Shown: positions 25,909 to 36,039 of the stretch, in pieces
Layout of the letters: every line of letters starts with the position of its first letter
How positions within the stretch are numbered: position 1 is the first letter of the stretch
NCBI RefSeq assembly: GCF_000328665.1
Contig: NC_019977.1
Coordinates: forward strand, 1,976,011-2,040,010
Direction: 5' to 3'
DNA: 64,000 bases
From: Methanomethylovorans hollandica DSM 15978
GTDB taxonomy: Archaea > Halobacteriota > Methanosarcinia > Methanosarcinales > Methanosarcinaceae
The notes under the pieces: model-generated
Databases searched by the model: none
Told to the model about the DNA's origin: nothing
Seen by the model: only the letters and a program-made list of their open reading frames with translations
Program-made: the position numbers and the translations under genes

Positions 25909-26352
25909 TTATTCACTCCTGGAAGGATTGAGGATCTTAATTCCGAGGGACACGGCCTTTTCCTCTATCATAGCTTTCTTTCTTGCACCAACCTTTGCAG
26001 CTATTCTGATAGCCACTGTATTAGCATCCAGTGATGAAAAATCAATCAGTGTTTCGACCATGATTTCGGAATACCCTGATGGGTGGAGGCCCTTTACCAT
26101 AACCGGACTACCATAGCCTACCTGTGCATGAGCACCCTTTGAAACAAATCCTTTACGTTTTTTGCTTTGCAGGCCTCTTGGGATTCTCCAGTTGGAGTCC
26201 AGCCTCTTATATTTGTGACAATCAGTCCTCTTGAACTGGGGCTTCTTTGCCTTCTGTACCTTACGGACCTTGAAAAGGCGCTTACCTTCCGCATCCATTG
26301 ATACACCACAGTTGACAGTTACAGAAGAGGAACTAGTGATATTATCTTCCAT
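25909..26352 (-). CDS. rpl32e: Ribosomal protein eL32
   Basis: A 147-residue archaeal/eukaryotic large-subunit protein. The conserved block [20 protein letters not shown] and the following [11 protein letters not shown] are present. The N-terminal ~25 residues ([14 protein letters not shown]) are a non-conserved extension. It ends one base before the eL19 start. Confidence 0.94.
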   Translation of the reverse strand: MEDNITSSSSVTVNCGVSMDAEGKRLFKVRKVQKAKKPQFKRTDCHKYKRLDSNWRIPRGLQSKKRKGFVSKGAHAQVGYGSPVMVKGLHPSGYSEIMVETLIDFSSLDANTVAIRIAAKVGARKKAMIEEKAVSLGIKILNPSRSE

Positions 26353-26361
26353 TCAAATCAC

Positions 26362-26895
26362 CTACAATATCTTCTCCACGATATATATACCATCCTGGAA
26401 TACACGGGGATCGAATCTCTTAATCTTCGTGGCTTGCTCTATGTTGGCTGCGGTCTGTCCAACATCCTCTTTGTTTATACCGGTTATGGTGACCTGGTCG
26501 GCTCCTGCCTTGACCTTGGTTTCACCGAGGATATTTGCAGATCTTGCTTTCTTCTCACCCAAGAAATTACCAATGAACAATTTCTTACCCTCTACTTTTA
26601 GCTGCATAGGGAAGTGGGAATAAACAACCTTCATGCGATATTCAAACCCTTGAGTCACACCTTTCATCATATTGTTAATATGTGAAGAGAAGGTGCCGAT
26701 CATAGCCTTGTGTGACTTCTTTGTAGAAGTCGAATCCACTGTGATCTCAGAATCTCCAACTTCAATTATGATCCCTGGATACCAGAGGTACCTCTCATTC
26801 TTTCCTTTGGGTCCTGATACGGAAAGGATATCATCCTGGAAAGTAACGCTAACCCCTTCCGGAATGCTTACCACGTTCTTCATCTCTTTAGCCAT
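26362..26895 (-). CDS. rpl6: Ribosomal protein uL6
   Basis: A 177-residue protein with the duplicated L6 fold. It includes [20 protein letters not shown] and the [14 protein letters not shown] region of the second half, both archaeal in character. It binds 23S rRNA near the sarcin-ricin loop. It lies between rps8 and rpl32e in the usual order. Confidence 0.94.
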   Translation of the reverse strand: MAKEMKNVVSIPEGVSVTFQDDILSVSGPKGKNERYLWYPGIIIEVGDSEITVDSTSTKKSHKAMIGTFSSHINNMMKGVTQGFEYRMKVVYSHFPMQLKVEGKKLFIGNFLGEKKARSANILGETKVKAGADQVTITGINKEDVGQTAANIEQATKIKRFDPRVFQDGIYIVEKIL

Positions 26896-26909
26896 TGAAC
26901 CACTCCATA

Positions 26910-27302
26910 TCAGTACACATATGCAAGAAGCTGTCCGCCAATGTTTTTCTCACGTGCATCATATTGAGACATGACACCATGAGATGTAGTAAGGATCAAT
27001 GTTCCGAAGTTCTTAGCTGGTAGGAATTGCTTCTCCCATCTCTCGAAATCAAGTGAACCTACTGAATAACGTGGCTTTATTGCTCCGCATTTATTTATTT
27101 TACCAATGAGCTTAACCTCATAGATGCCTGCTTTACCGTCCTCGATGAACTCGAACTCACCGAGGTATCCACTGTCCTGCATCACTTTAAGGACCGTACC
27201 GATGAGTTTTGATGCCGGTTTAAGTGTGCATGACTGTTTACCGATTGCTTCTGCATTCTTTATTGTGGAGAGTGCATCAGCAAGAGGATCTAATAACACC
27301 AT
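26910..27302 (-). CDS. rps8: Ribosomal protein uS8
   Basis: A 130-residue primary 16S rRNA-binding protein. It begins [20 protein letters not shown] and ends with [20 protein letters not shown] plus GGQLLAYVY, the archaeal signature of the C-terminal RNA-binding domain. Confidence 0.95.
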   Translation of the reverse strand: MVLLDPLADALSTIKNAEAIGKQSCTLKPASKLIGTVLKVMQDSGYLGEFEFIEDGKAGIYEVKLIGKINKCGAIKPRYSVGSLDFERWEKQFLPAKNFGTLILTTSHGVMSQYDAREKNIGGQLLAYVY

Positions 27303-27313
27303 TATTTTTCACC

Positions 27314-27466
27314 TCAAGTATATTTTTCAAATCCCATATCATGGGCTATCTCACGGAAACAGTGGCGACACAGGTAAATATCATATTTCCTTACAAGGCC
27401 CTGCTTTCTTCCGCATCTCTTGCATTCGTGTGCGCCGCGGCCAAATTGCTTAGTAGTCTGGACCAT
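27314..27466 (-). CDS. rps14: Ribosomal protein uS14 (zinc-binding form)
   Basis: A 50-residue protein encoded between rpl5 and rps8. It reads [20 protein letters not shown] and continues with [20 protein letters not shown]. The cysteines CKRC and CRHC bind zinc. It supports 16S rRNA folding in the head of the small subunit. The stop TGA is at 27314-27316; the ATG at 27466 directly follows the rpl5 stop. Confidence 0.95.
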   Translation of the reverse strand: MVQTTKQFGRGAHECKRCGRKQGLVRKYDIYLCRHCFREIAHDMGFEKYT

Positions 27467-27976
27467 TTATGCCACCTCCACGAAAAATATCTCCTTGAAG
27501 AAGGAAATCGTATCGTCCTTTGTGATCCTGTGAGCTGAAGGAATTCTCCTTTCAGATATCCTTCTTTTGCTTATTCTGTATCCTGGGCGGTTGACGACTA
27601 CATTAATGTCCATACCAAAGACACCGATATTCGGATCATATCTCATTCCAGGGAAATCCGTGTGCTCTTCAATTCCGAATGCTACATTCCCATTTTTATC
27701 GAACTGGGAAGAGGATAACTTTTTATCTACTATTGAAAGAACAGTTTGAAGGAATTTCTCTGCATCAATACCACGAAGAGTGACCTTGCAACCTATTGGT
27801 TCACTTTTCTTGATACCGAATGCAGGAAGGGTTTTCTTTGCATATGTACGAACAACGGTCTGCCCGGTGATCTCTTTCATGATCCCTTCGGCATTCACAA
27901 GATGTTCACCACTTTCACCGACACCCATGTGAACAATGATCTTCTCGATCTTGGGAGCTTTCATTGGATTACTCAA
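27467..27976 (-). CDS. rpl5: Ribosomal protein uL5
   Basis: A protein of about 170 residues that binds 5S rRNA and contacts tRNA in the P site. Recognised by [37 protein letters not shown] and [20 protein letters not shown]. The start is uncertain: a TTG at 27976 (reading [11 protein letters not shown]) lies downstream of GGTGG at good spacing, an ATG at 27964 has a weaker SD, and a GTG at 27988 is possible. All versions overlap or closely abut rps4e. Confidence 0.93.
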   Translation of the reverse strand: MSNPMKAPKIEKIIVHMGVGESGEHLVNAEGIMKEITGQTVVRTYAKKTLPAFGIKKSEPIGCKVTLRGIDAEKFLQTVLSIVDKKLSSSQFDKNGNVAFGIEEHTDFPGMRYDPNIGVFGMDINVVVNRPGYRISKRRISERRIPSAHRITKDDTISFFKEIFFVEVA

Positions 27977-28682
27977 TGACCTCACCACCCAGTTTAATTT
28001 CTGGCTTATCCGTGCCGATCACGACTACGTAATCTTCTATGGTATGGAATTCCTCACCTTCGCCAGCAATCAGCACAGTGTTGGAATTGGAACTGCGCAC
28101 TGTGTTGATATCTTTGATGGCACCTATTTTGCCAGTGTGCTTACCACCAATTATCAATGCGAGATTGCCTACTTCGTACTTGATATGTGTGAGTATCTTC
28201 TTATCAGGCACTGAAAGGATCACTGAGTCTTTGGCTTTGTAATCGTTGGAGCCAATAAGGTTAGAGCCGTCATTTAGATTGAGCTGCACTTTGCCGCCCT
28301 TGATAACGGTCTTTCCGAGGATCCTGCATAGCTTGCTTGATTCTGTACCTTCAAGTTTATGTAATTCTAATCTTCCCTTTCTATCGAGGAGCACCCTGTA
28401 TGATTGTTCCATCTTAGGAATAGAAACTACATCCAGTAAACCTATAGGGAATCTTAGGTCCTTCCTGATAATGCCATCAACAAGAATGCTACCTTCTGAA
28501 AGCACTCTTTTTGCCTCAACCCTAGTGTCCACTACATGTAACATATCCCTGAGCACCACTCCAAGAGGAATGCTCAGTTGCCTGTTGTGAGGACCCGGCC
28601 TTGTCGATGTTATCCATTTATTGGATTTCTTGGATATCTGCCAGCTTTTTGGTACAGAAATCCTTTTTTGATGTTTTCCCAC
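27969..28682 (-). CDS. rps4e: Ribosomal protein eS4
   Basis: A 237-residue archaeal/eukaryotic small-subunit protein. The N-terminal part includes [20 protein letters not shown], followed by an S4 domain and a KOW-like stretch ([20 protein letters not shown]). It is placed between rpl24 and rpl5 as usual for archaea. Confidence 0.94.
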   Translation of the reverse strand: MGKHQKRISVPKSWQISKKSNKWITSTRPGPHNRQLSIPLGVVLRDMLHVVDTRVEAKRVLSEGSILVDGIIRKDLRFPIGLLDVVSIPKMEQSYRVLLDRKGRLELHKLEGTESSKLCRILGKTVIKGGKVQLNLNDGSNLIGSNDYKAKDSVILSVPDKKILTHIKYEVGNLALIIGGKHTGKIGAIKDINTVRSSNSNTVLIAGEGEEFHTIEDYVVVIGTDKPEIKLGGEVIE

Positions 28683-28690
28683 AAAACCAC

Positions 28691-29044
28691 CTACTTTCTG
28701 CTCAATACTTCTGATCTGCGGTTATCTTTCATTTCTAGGGATGTGATCGTTACGTTGGAAGGATATATAGGCCTTGGTACTTCTGTACCATCTGCTTTGG
28801 ACACTGCTACTCCCTCTACAACTATAGTCCCATGTTTAAGTGATACCGCTTCTACTTTACCTGTGGTGCCTACATGGTCTCCGCGCATCACTTTTACAGT
28901 GTCACCGATAATGACCTTTGCTGTCCTGCGACCATATTTTTCACGGAGCTCTTTAGAAAGGGGAGCACCCATATATTTTTGCCTTAAATGCAGTGGAGCA
29001 TTATACCGCAGCTTCCTCTGTTTCCTTGGCTGATTAGTAACCAT
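28691..29044 (-). CDS. rpl24: Ribosomal protein uL24
   Basis: A 117-residue assembly-initiating protein of the large subunit. KOW motif region: [21 protein letters not shown]-terminal archaeal extension [20 protein letters not shown]. The frame opens six codons earlier, but GAGGTG lies six bases before ATG 29044, which I take as start. Confidence 0.94.
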   Translation of the reverse strand: MVTNQPRKQRKLRYNAPLHLRQKYMGAPLSKELREKYGRRTAKVIIGDTVKVMRGDHVGTTGKVEAVSLKHGTIVVEGVAVSKADGTEVPRPIYPSNVTITSLEMKDNRRSEVLSRK

Positions 29045-29054
29045 TGCATACACC

Positions 29055-29453
29055 TCACACAATTATTGAAGCCGTTGTACCTATCTTTGGATACCTTTCA
29101 GCAACCTCTCTTGCAATTGGTCCTTTAAGATCAGTACCCTTAGGCAGTCCATCCTCATCGGTGATAACAACGGCGTTGTCTTCAAAGGATACCCTCAGCC
29201 CATCAGGACGACGGAATTCCTTCTTCTGGCGGACAATAACAGCATGCATGATCTGCTTACGCATCTCTGGAGTACCTTTCTTCACAGATACCACGCACAT
29301 ATCGCCTATACCGGCGCATGGCTGTCTGTTCTTGGTACCTCTGTAACGCTTTACAGATATGATCTCAACGACCCTTGCACCTGTGTTGTCCACACAATCT
29401 ATACGGGCACCACTGTTCAATGCACGAGGTATAGTGGAACGAATTCCTCTCAT
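29055..29453 (-). CDS. rpl14: Ribosomal protein uL14
   Basis: A 132-residue protein at the subunit interface. Motifs: [20 protein letters not shown] and [20 protein letters not shown]. Its start overlaps the rps17 stop by four bases, so translation is probably coupled. Confidence 0.95.
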   Translation of the reverse strand: MRGIRSTIPRALNSGARIDCVDNTGARVVEIISVKRYRGTKNRQPCAGIGDMCVVSVKKGTPEMRKQIMHAVIVRQKKEFRRPDGLRVSFEDNAVVITDEDGLPKGTDLKGPIAREVAERYPKIGTTASIIV

Positions 29454-29779
29454 GCCTCTACCCCCGTTTTGATTACCACATAGGATTTGGTCTTACTTAG
29501 AGGACGGCATTCCGCAACTGTCACAATGTCTCCTACCTGTGCGTCAATACATGGAGGATTGTGAGCATGGATCTTAGATTGCCTTTTCTCATACCTCTGA
29601 TACTTGCTTATAAGTACTTCATGTCTTCTCTGGATGACCACTGTCCTGTCCATCTTGTTGCTAACAACGGTTCCCACCAGTACTTGTCCCCTGACTGGCA
29701 GCTTTCCGTGAAATGGACAATTGATGTCAGTGCACTCCTCTTTAGGAGTTGGAACATCCAATCCGATATCTCTTGTCAT
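29450..29779 (-). CDS. rps17: Ribosomal protein uS17
   Basis: A 109-residue primary 16S rRNA-binding OB-fold protein. The core [20 protein letters not shown] and the archaeal N-terminal extension with [17 protein letters not shown] are clear. It follows the RNase P protein gene by five bases. Confidence 0.95.
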   Translation of the reverse strand: MTRDIGLDVPTPKEECTDINCPFHGKLPVRGQVLVGTVVSNKMDRTVVIQRRHEVLISKYQRYEKRQSKIHAHNPPCIDAQVGDIVTVAECRPLSKTKSYVVIKTGVEA

Positions 29780-29784
29780 GATTA

Positions 29785-30096
29785 TTACCTCATGCGAATT
29801 TTCCTGATATTCTTTATACGATTCTCGGGTTGTGAGAGCAACAAATTCCCGTTCACCTTCACTTGCTCAGTAACACGTGTATTCCCTCTGAGAAGATGTA
29901 TATGGAACAAGAATGTTGATCCTGATTTTGGAACCATCTTTTCATTTTTGTCATCTGTTTCCACGATCAACATATTCTTTGTTTCACCTACAACTTTGCC
30001 GCGAATCTCCTCTAAGGAGGGATTGTTTGAGTTTATCACTTTTGTGAACAGTCCGATAATTTCGTGAAATATCAGGTTATAAGCGGATATTTCCAC
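29785..30096 (-). CDS. rnp1: RNase P protein component 1 (Rpp29/Pop4)
   Basis: A 103-residue Sm-like barrel protein of archaeal RNase P, which matures tRNA 5' ends. The family pattern is visible in [37 protein letters not shown] and [14 protein letters not shown]. Its position between rpl29 and rps17 is the standard archaeal arrangement and ties ribosome and tRNA synthesis. The RNA partner of RNase P was not found in this window. Confidence 0.92.
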   Translation of the reverse strand: MEISAYNLIFHEIIGLFTKVINSNNPSLEEIRGKVVGETKNMLIVETDDKNEKMVPKSGSTFLFHIHLLRGNTRVTEQVKVNGNLLLSQPENRIKNIRKIRMR

Positions 30097-30300
30097 TTAA
30101 ATCTCCTTTAACTCTTTCTGGACGGTCTTAACACGCGCAATGGTCCTTCTAAGTAATCCAATTCTTCCTGGATTGTCTGGAGCACCACCTGCAGAAGTGA
30201 GCGCGCGCTCACGTATGAGCTCAGTCCCTAACTTGTCAAGCTCGTCCATCCTTTCATTTGGGCTCATGTCCCTTATTTCATTCATACGCAGAATAGCCAT
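30097..30300 (-). CDS. rpl29: Ribosomal protein uL29
   Basis: A 67-residue helical protein near the exit tunnel, a docking site for SRP and chaperones. It starts [20 protein letters not shown] and ends [17 protein letters not shown], the expected two-helix pattern. It directly follows rps3 and abuts rnp1. Confidence 0.94.
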   Translation of the reverse strand: MAILRMNEIRDMSPNERMDELDKLGTELIRERALTSAGGAPDNPGRIGLLRRTIARVKTVQKELKEI

Positions 30301-30302
30301 GA

Positions 30303-31217
30303 TCAGCCCTCCCTGTGAATACGGGCCATCGGATGCCAGTAATCGTGTCCTTCATGCTTATGCTGCCAGACACCATCAGCCTCCCTGCGTTCTTCATTCT
30401 CCAGAACCTCTCCTGATTCTATTTCAGCGGTCGAGCTGGAAGGCTCTGTTTCAGATACTTCCGTTTCAACTGTTGTCACGTCAGACTTTTCTGGCTGTAC
30501 TGGTTCCTCTTCAAGGGTCTCTTCAACCTCTGCAACCTCACCTGCAGTCTCTTCACTTACAAGCTCCTTGACACCTGATTTAGGCTCCGGGGACTTGGTA
30601 GCTTCAGATACTGCTTCTACAGGAACATCCTTAAGTTTAAAGGAATCCGGAAGAACCGCACCTGGTGGAATTATCCTTACCTTGCACCCAAGAGTACCAA
30701 GCTTCTTAACAGCTACAGCAAAACCCTCATCGACAATATCTTCTGCTGGTTTACCTGCATGCTTTATATAACCTTGAACGATCTTCTCGCTCCTTGACCT
30801 TGATCCTGTGAGCTTACCTGAGATCACGATCTCACAGCCAAGTGCGCCTGCATTCATGATAGCTCTCATGGCATTATGACCAGCTTTTCTGAAATACCAT
30901 CCTCTTTCAATGGATGATGCCAGACGTGTTGCCATCATTTGTGCATTGAGTTCTGGTCTTCTGACCTCCTGAGCATCTATCTGAGGATTGTCCAGATCAT
31001 ACATCCTGTCGATGTCCCTTGTGAGCTTCCGGATAACCTTACCGGCCTTACCAATAACCATTCCAGGCTTCTCGGCATAAACCGTGATCTGAGTTCCCAT
31101 GGGAGTCCTATTGACTTCCATACCGCCGTATCCAGCTCTGTTAAGCTGTTTAGCAAAGTATTCGTCCAGTGAGGCTTTAACGTAACCTTCATGCACGAAC
31201 TTCTTCTCTATTGCCAT
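30303..31217 (-). CDS. rps3: Ribosomal protein uS3 with long acidic C-terminal tail
   Basis: A 304-residue protein. The first ~205 residues are a normal archaeal uS3: KH domain region [20 protein letters not shown] and the C-terminal domain with [20 protein letters not shown]. After about residue 207 comes a ~95-residue extension that is strongly acidic and low in complexity ([18 protein letters not shown]-like runs of E, V, T and S), ending in [20 protein letters not shown]. The tail is unusual in length but is known in some Methanosarcinales. It is read in frame with no sign of a frameshift. Confidence 0.94.
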   Translation of the reverse strand: MAIEKKFVHEGYVKASLDEYFAKQLNRAGYGGMEVNRTPMGTQITVYAEKPGMVIGKAGKVIRKLTRDIDRMYDLDNPQIDAQEVRRPELNAQMMATRLASSIERGWYFRKAGHNAMRAIMNAGALGCEIVISGKLTGSRSRSEKIVQGYIKHAGKPAEDIVDEGFAVAVKKLGTLGCKVRIIPPGAVLPDSFKLKDVPVEAVSEATKSPEPKSGVKELVSEETAGEVAEVEETLEEEPVQPEKSDVTTVETEVSETEPSSSTAEIESGEVLENEERREADGVWQHKHEGHDYWHPMARIHREG

Positions 31218-31672
31218 TAGAGCACCTCATTCAGTATAATCTCGATGTTAACAGTATCCGTGTTGTGCGGACTGCCTCTTCCGCGTGCCCTTGCAATCAT
31301 ACCGGGAATGACACGCCCGCCCTTTGTTGCCACATGGGCTATATACATGCGTTCCGGGTCCAATCCTTTATATTCAGCATTGCTGCCTGCATTCTCCAAG
31401 ATCTTGAGGAACGCTTTTGCAGCATCTACCGGATATCTCCCACCTGCCATTGGTCCTTTCCTATGGCCTGCTCCTTCGCAATGCCTCTTGAAGGGAACTG
31501 CCTGTTTCTTGGCAACAACACCTTCAAGATATCTCTTGGCGTTCTGGGTACGCATACCTTTGAGAGCCCTTCCGAGTTCCCTTGATTTCTTGGGAGAGAT
31601 ATGAAGCTCAGAACCCATTGCCTTAGAGGTGGTCTTTGGATCCATTTCTAAAGTATAATCAATCCTTGCCAT
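31217..31672 (-). CDS. rpl22: Ribosomal protein uL22
   Basis: A 151-residue protein lining the exit tunnel. Archaeal signature elements: [20 protein letters not shown] and the tunnel loop [20 protein letters not shown]. Its stop overlaps the rps3 start by one base. Confidence 0.95.
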   Translation of the reverse strand: MARIDYTLEMDPKTTSKAMGSELHISPKKSRELGRALKGMRTQNAKRYLEGVVAKKQAVPFKRHCEGAGHRKGPMAGGRYPVDAAKAFLKILENAGSNAEYKGLDPERMYIAHVATKGGRVIPGMIARARGRGSPHNTDTVNIEIILNEVL

Positions 31673-31683
31673 ACATAATCACC

Positions 31684-32097
31684 TCACTTCAATGGTACGA
31701 ACCTGCTTGAACGGGTTGCTCCCACACCAGCACTACCATGAGAGACTTTTGGACGACTCTGTGAGAATTCACCGAACCTGTGCCCTATCATCTCAGGCTG
31801 TATTTCGAAGTCAAGGAAGCTCTTGCCATTGTACACTGCAACTGTCTTGCCTACCATATCAGGAAGTATGATGACGTTCCTGTAATGAGTACGCACGTTG
31901 TCTGCACCATCTTTTATCTGCTGCATCACATCCTTCTGATGCTCATTGAAGCCTCTCCTGATAGAGCGGCGCTCTCTTGCTGTAAGAAGTTCTGTGAATT
32001 CCTCCGGGCTCATCGCCTGAAGTTGCTCGATGGTATTGCCACGATATGTGAACTCACCTTTTCGTTTTGGTAATTTTGATCCTATTTTTCTTGCCAT
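31684..32097 (-). CDS. rps19: Ribosomal protein uS19
   Basis: A 137-residue small-subunit head protein. Conserved [20 protein letters not shown] near the C-terminus and [20 protein letters not shown] identify it. It forms a complex with uS13 near the A site. Confidence 0.95.
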   Translation of the reverse strand: MARKIGSKLPKRKGEFTYRGNTIEQLQAMSPEEFTELLTARERRSIRRGFNEHQKDVMQQIKDGADNVRTHYRNVIILPDMVGKTVAVYNGKSFLDFEIQPEMIGHRFGEFSQSRPKVSHGSAGVGATRSSRFVPLK

Positions 32098-32112
32098 GGG
32101 ATTACCTCCGGT

Positions 32113-32826
32113 TTAACGCTTTCCGGTCCTACGTGCTGCTATCTGTCCAACCTTACGTCCGGGCGGTGCATTCCTGCTAACTGTTGTTGGCCTTCCTGGA
32201 TGCTGCCTGTTACCTCCACCGAATGGGTGGTCAACTACGTTCATGGCAACTCCCCTGACACGAGGATACTTTGCAGCTCTCGTCTTCATCTTGTGATATT
32301 TCTTACCTGCTTTCAGGAAGGGTCTGTCCAGCCTTCCACCGCCTGCAACGATACCAACAGTGGCACGGCATTTAGAGTTAAGCCACTTCATTTCACCCGA
32401 TGGCATCTGTACAACGGTCTTTCCCTTATCATGAGAAACCACTGTTGCATAAACTCCAGATGAACGTGCGAATTGACCGCCATCATTGGGCTTTGACTCA
32501 ACATTGCATACAGGGACACCTTCCGGGATATTTCTAAGTGGCAAGACGTTACCTGGTCTTACGGCAGCTTCGGTACCACATGAAATAATGGTACCAACAG
32601 CCATCCCCTCCGGAGCCACGATCATTTTTTCCTCGCCGTTAGCAAAAGATACTTTTGCCAATGGAGCAGAACGCGCTGGATCGTGTTCAAGACCTACTAC
32701 AGTACCGATCAGCATTTCATTATCATTCACTTTAGGGTGCTTTAGAGAAGCCTTGTACTTATGAGAGGGAGCCCTGTAGGTAGGTGTACCGCGACCCCTG
32801 TTCTGTGAAATTAATCGTTTACCCAT
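32113..32826 (-). CDS. rpl2: Ribosomal protein uL2
   Basis: A 237-residue primary 23S rRNA-binding protein essential for subunit joining and peptidyl transfer. The catalytic-centre loop [20 protein letters not shown] with the conserved His is present. The N-terminus [20 protein letters not shown] is archaeal. Confidence 0.96.
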   Translation of the reverse strand: MGKRLISQNRGRGTPTYRAPSHKYKASLKHPKVNDNEMLIGTVVGLEHDPARSAPLAKVSFANGEEKMIVAPEGMAVGTIISCGTEAAVRPGNVLPLRNIPEGVPVCNVESKPNDGGQFARSSGVYATVVSHDKGKTVVQMPSGEMKWLNSKCRATVGIVAGGGRLDRPFLKAGKKYHKMKTRAAKYPRVRGVAMNVVDHPFGGGNRQHPGRPTTVSRNAPPGRKVGQIAARRTGKR

Positions 32827-32837
32827 TGTTACTCACC

Positions 32838-33086
32838 TCACATCAGTCCTATCCTTGTAGCTATCTCATGAGCAGCATCAGTTTTACTAAACGTTACGAT
32901 AGCCTTCTTCTGGCCATTCATAGTGCTCATTGTACATACTGATGTGACATTAAAACCATACATCTTCATGATGTCTGATTTTATCTGCCCCTTGTTTGCC
33001 TTGCTGTTAACAATGAACTGGAGCTTATTGTTTTCCAGTAACATCATAGCTTTTTCTGTGATGAATGGATAATTTATAGCTGTCAT
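32838..33086 (-). CDS. rpl23: Ribosomal protein uL23
   Basis: An 82-residue protein at the tunnel exit, binding site for SRP and chaperones. It reads [20 protein letters not shown]. The frame opens 14 codons earlier, but GGAGGG lies nine bases before ATG 33086, which overlaps the rpl4 end by four bases. Confidence 0.95.
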   Translation of the reverse strand: MTAINYPFITEKAMMLLENNKLQFIVNSKANKGQIKSDIMKMYGFNVTSVCTMSTMNGQKKAIVTFSKTDAAHEIATRIGLM

Positions 33087-33850
33087 ACGAACATACCCTC
33101 CAGAGCTGCGATAGCAGATTCCGTCCATATGGTAAGTCTGCCTGCATGAGTGCCGGGGGCCAGCAATTCAGTGCTTATGGAGCTAACTGAAACAACATCC
33201 ACACCTGCCAGGTTCCTTGCGGAATTGAACAATGCACTACCCTCATCAGCAACTACCAGGAGACTTTTTCTGTTCTTGTATCTTCTTCCTCTAAGCTTTC
33301 CGCGACCTGCTCTGATATTCCTGCCTTCCTTTGCACGCACTATATCATCGAACACACCAGCTGCTTTAAGGAACTGCACAACATCCTTTGTTTTGGCCAG
33401 GTTCTGCAATGCATTCTCTGCTACCAACGGTAGCTGGACGCTCTCTTCGAACTTATGACCACGAGCCCGTACAAGTTGTACATTACCAGTTGCCGAAACT
33501 GCTGAGCGGATAGCAAGTCTTCTTTCCTTTTTGTTTACCTTTTCTGTCCTGTCCGCCTCTGGTTTTGGCGGATGTGCTGCCCTTCCGCCAACCGCTTGCG
33601 GAACCCTGGCTGCACGACTACCAGTTGCGATCCTCGGGATCTGTGCTACACCGCGCCCTGATCCCCAGGATACTGCAGAGGTCTCCATACCTGCATATAA
33701 ACGAGGACCATAGGGCTGGTACCTCTTGGTCTGAGATGCAAGCACCGCCCTCTTTATAAGGTCCGGCCTGTATGATTCATTGAATATCTCAGGCAGGGCG
33801 ATCTCACCTATCGTATTACCAGAAATCCCAATAACATTAGTTTTAGCCAT
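33083..33850 (-). CDS. rpl4: Ribosomal protein uL4
   Basis: A 255-residue protein. The extended loop ([20 protein letters not shown]) and [20 protein letters not shown] are typical of archaeal uL4. It lines the exit tunnel and follows rpl3 by five bases. Confidence 0.95.
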   Translation of the reverse strand: MAKTNVIGISGNTIGEIALPEIFNESYRPDLIKRAVLASQTKRYQPYGPRLYAGMETSAVSWGSGRGVAQIPRIATGSRAARVPQAVGGRAAHPPKPEADRTEKVNKKERRLAIRSAVSATGNVQLVRARGHKFEESVQLPLVAENALQNLAKTKDVVQFLKAAGVFDDIVRAKEGRNIRAGRGKLRGRRYKNRKSLLVVADEGSALFNSARNLAGVDVVSVSSISTELLAPGTHAGRLTIWTESAIAALEGMFV

Positions 33851-33855
33851 TTAAT

Positions 33856-34869
33856 TCACCCCTGCTTGCTCTGTGTGCTTATGTGAACTATCTGAGGTTC
33901 ACCCATAGCGGATACTCTCGCCCTGGTAGGTTCACGCAGTCTGATAAGCCTCTTGGATGGACCTGGGACACTACCTTTGATAAGCACATAGTCGTTCCTT
34001 ACAAGACCAAAATTGGTGAACCCACCAACAGGGTTGATCTCCTCAGGATTCGTGCCTATTTTGAAGATGCGCTTATTACATTCAGTCCTCTGGTGGAAAC
34101 CAGTCTGACCCATCTGAGGTACCCTCCAGTTCACATGTGCTGGTCTGAAAGGACCAAGGGTACCTATCTGCCTTAGGCTTCCCTGACGGGAATGCTTACC
34201 TTTCTGAAGCATTATACCCCATCTTTTAACCGGACCCTGAGTACCTTTACCTATAGTGATAGCAGCTACATCCACTAAACTGCCGCCCTTGAAAACATCG
34301 CTTATTCTAACTTCTTTGCCGAGAATAGACTTTGCATATTCGTACTTGTCCTTAGAATTTGCACCGCTTATGCCAGTTTCCATTATGTCAGCATTCTTCT
34401 TGGGAACACCTGTAATGCTCTTTGGGAGAGTATAGGTCACTACTCTAATATCAGAAACCTTTCCCTCGTTCATTAGTTGTTCGATCTTCCCCAGAGCTGC
34501 ATTAGTATCATGTTTTAATGGGACCTTGATTGTCTGTGCAAGACTTGTATCAAGTTCCTTGGTCCAAGCCTCTGCCAGAGCCCTCTCGCCGACAGTATCT
34601 TTTCCATAGGCCCTGATAGCAGCCACCCGAATAGCTGGTGTTTCGATCACAGTCACAGGTACTGTGATCTCAAGACCTTCTGTAAGGCTGTTCTTGGTAT
34701 CATCGATGATCACGACATGAGTCATACCGACCTTGTAACCAGCGAAATCCTGAATTTTTATTCCAGCGTCTGATACCGGCCATGACCTGTAACGTGGTAT
34801 GGGGCTCTGTGCTCTTTTGCGCGGACTGAACGCGAGTGATCCTCGCCTTGGTCTGTGTCCTTTTGCCAT
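33856..34869 (-). CDS. rpl3: Ribosomal protein uL3
   Basis: A 337-residue protein near the peptidyl transferase centre. Archaeal features: [20 protein letters not shown] at the N-terminus and [20 protein letters not shown] with the following [16 protein letters not shown]. It is the first gene of the large ribosomal cluster and has a leader of several hundred bases. Confidence 0.95.
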   Translation of the reverse strand: MAKGHRPRRGSLAFSPRKRAQSPIPRYRSWPVSDAGIKIQDFAGYKVGMTHVVIIDDTKNSLTEGLEITVPVTVIETPAIRVAAIRAYGKDTVGERALAEAWTKELDTSLAQTIKVPLKHDTNAALGKIEQLMNEGKVSDIRVVTYTLPKSITGVPKKNADIMETGISGANSKDKYEYAKSILGKEVRISDVFKGGSLVDVAAITIGKGTQGPVKRWGIMLQKGKHSRQGSLRQIGTLGPFRPAHVNWRVPQMGQTGFHQRTECNKRIFKIGTNPEEINPVGGFTNFGLVRNDYVLIKGSVPGPSKRLIRLREPTRARVSAMGEPQIVHISTQSKQG

Positions 34870-35245
34870 TGTAATTCTCCCGATCTATATTTTTTAGATT
34901 TGGCCGTTCAACTTTCTTGCTGATAGCATGGGTTATGCAAAAAGTCGAAGCGCCACTGGGATCAGAAAACACATGTTTATTGTGTGATCGACGGCTATAC
35001 TGCCGCTGCTATACAACCGTAAAAAGCAGAATATTGCCCTATACCGGTAGGATCATAGCAGATATCCCTACTGTGGTCATCTCCAGAACGATTTAAACAC
35101 CTTATGTCCCTGCAAACGTTTCCGCAAGCAGGAGGGCATTCTTGAAGAGGCCCCGAACATCACATGTTAAATCCGACTTTTTCATACGTAGTTAGTTTCA
35201 TTGCGATATGCAAGGCGAACCTTACATACCCATCTCTATCGTTGG
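34870..35245 (-). promoter_or_regulatory. Long 5' leader of the ribosomal cluster with stems
   Basis: If transcription starts about 25 bases after the TATA box at 35263-35273, the leader is about 370 bases with no convincing ORF. It contains the stem CGGUUGUAU/GUAUAGCCG (34990-35017), whose three G-U pairs fit only the minus strand, and CCTGC/GCAGG (35109-35132) with a purine-rich internal part. Ribosomal protein autoregulation of such leaders is known in archaea (for example L1 and L4 type control), but the binder here is not known. Confidence 0.45.
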
Positions 35246-35262
35246 GCTTAGATAGATAAATA

Positions 35263-35280
35263 CATATATAAAACCTTTGC
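35263..35280 (-). promoter_or_regulatory. Promoter of the uL3 ribosomal cluster
   Basis: The minus strand reads GCAAAGGTTTTATATATG: a strong archaeal TATA box (TTTTATATATG) with a purine-rich BRE-like stretch before it. It is the best promoter upstream of rpl3 and lies about 400 bases from its ATG. Confidence 0.6.
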
Positions 35281-35448
35281 ATGGGAAAAGTGTCTGAAAG
35301 ATAAATCGAAACAATAGCCGTATCTATCTTTCATGAAATAAGATTCAATGTTTTTACCAGATGCAACTGCATTATCATTCACTTATTCTTTAAAGCCATA
35401 GAGCCGAATAAGATACATGTAATTCAACATGGAAAGTAAATAAGAACA

Positions 35449-36039
35449 TCATGCATGAAGTCTTCCAATACCAAATGCTTTGATGTTGATATCCATTGTC
35501 CTCTTTGGTACTGATGCCTTGACACAATCCAGCAATACATCTTTAGATAGTGGCAAGTATTTAGATACTGCCCCTATCATCACAGTATTCATGGATTGTA
35601 CATGGCCAGCTTCTTTGGCAAGTTGCACTGCATTAAAAGCCTTTACAGTGAACCTCTGTTCCAGATAGTCAATTATCTCCCCCATATCAGGATATGAAGA
35701 AATACCCGAGGTCACTGTCACGGGTAATACTGGCTCTGTGTTGACAATAACTATACCTTCATCTGACAGATATTCAATATATCTCAAAGCCTCACTTGGC
35801 TCCAGAGCTATTAAAGCATCAGCGCTTTTCAAGGGAATTAGAGAACCTAACTCACAGCCAATCCTCAGATGATTTACCACTGAACCACCGCGCTGTGCCA
35901 TACCATGAGTCTCAGCAGCCATTACTGGCAACCCTTCCTTTACTGCAGCCTTCCCAATTATATCTGAAGCAAGGATGGTACCCTGCCCTCCCACGCCTGC
36001 TATTACCAGATCGAAGAGAGATATCCCGGCTGAGCTCAT
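35449..36039 (-). CDS. iorB: Indolepyruvate ferredoxin oxidoreductase, beta subunit
   Basis: A 196-residue gamma-domain-type subunit of 2-oxoacid:ferredoxin oxidoreductases. The start FDLVIAGVGGQGTILASDII and AAETHGMAQRGGSVVNHLRI are the family hallmarks. With IorA it converts arylpyruvates and CoA to aryl-acetyl-CoA with reduction of ferredoxin; in methanogens the reverse reaction can supply aromatic amino acids from arylacetates. Its ATG overlaps the iorA stop by four bases, so the two are translationally coupled. Confidence 0.93.
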   Translation of the reverse strand: MSSAGISLFDLVIAGVGGQGTILASDIIGKAAVKEGLPVMAAETHGMAQRGGSVVNHLRIGCELGSLIPLKSADALIALEPSEALRYIEYLSDEGIVIVNTEPVLPVTVTSGISSYPDMGEIIDYLEQRFTVKAFNAVQLAKEAGHVQSMNTVMIGAVSKYLPLSKDVLLDCVKASVPKRTMDINIKAFGIGRLHA

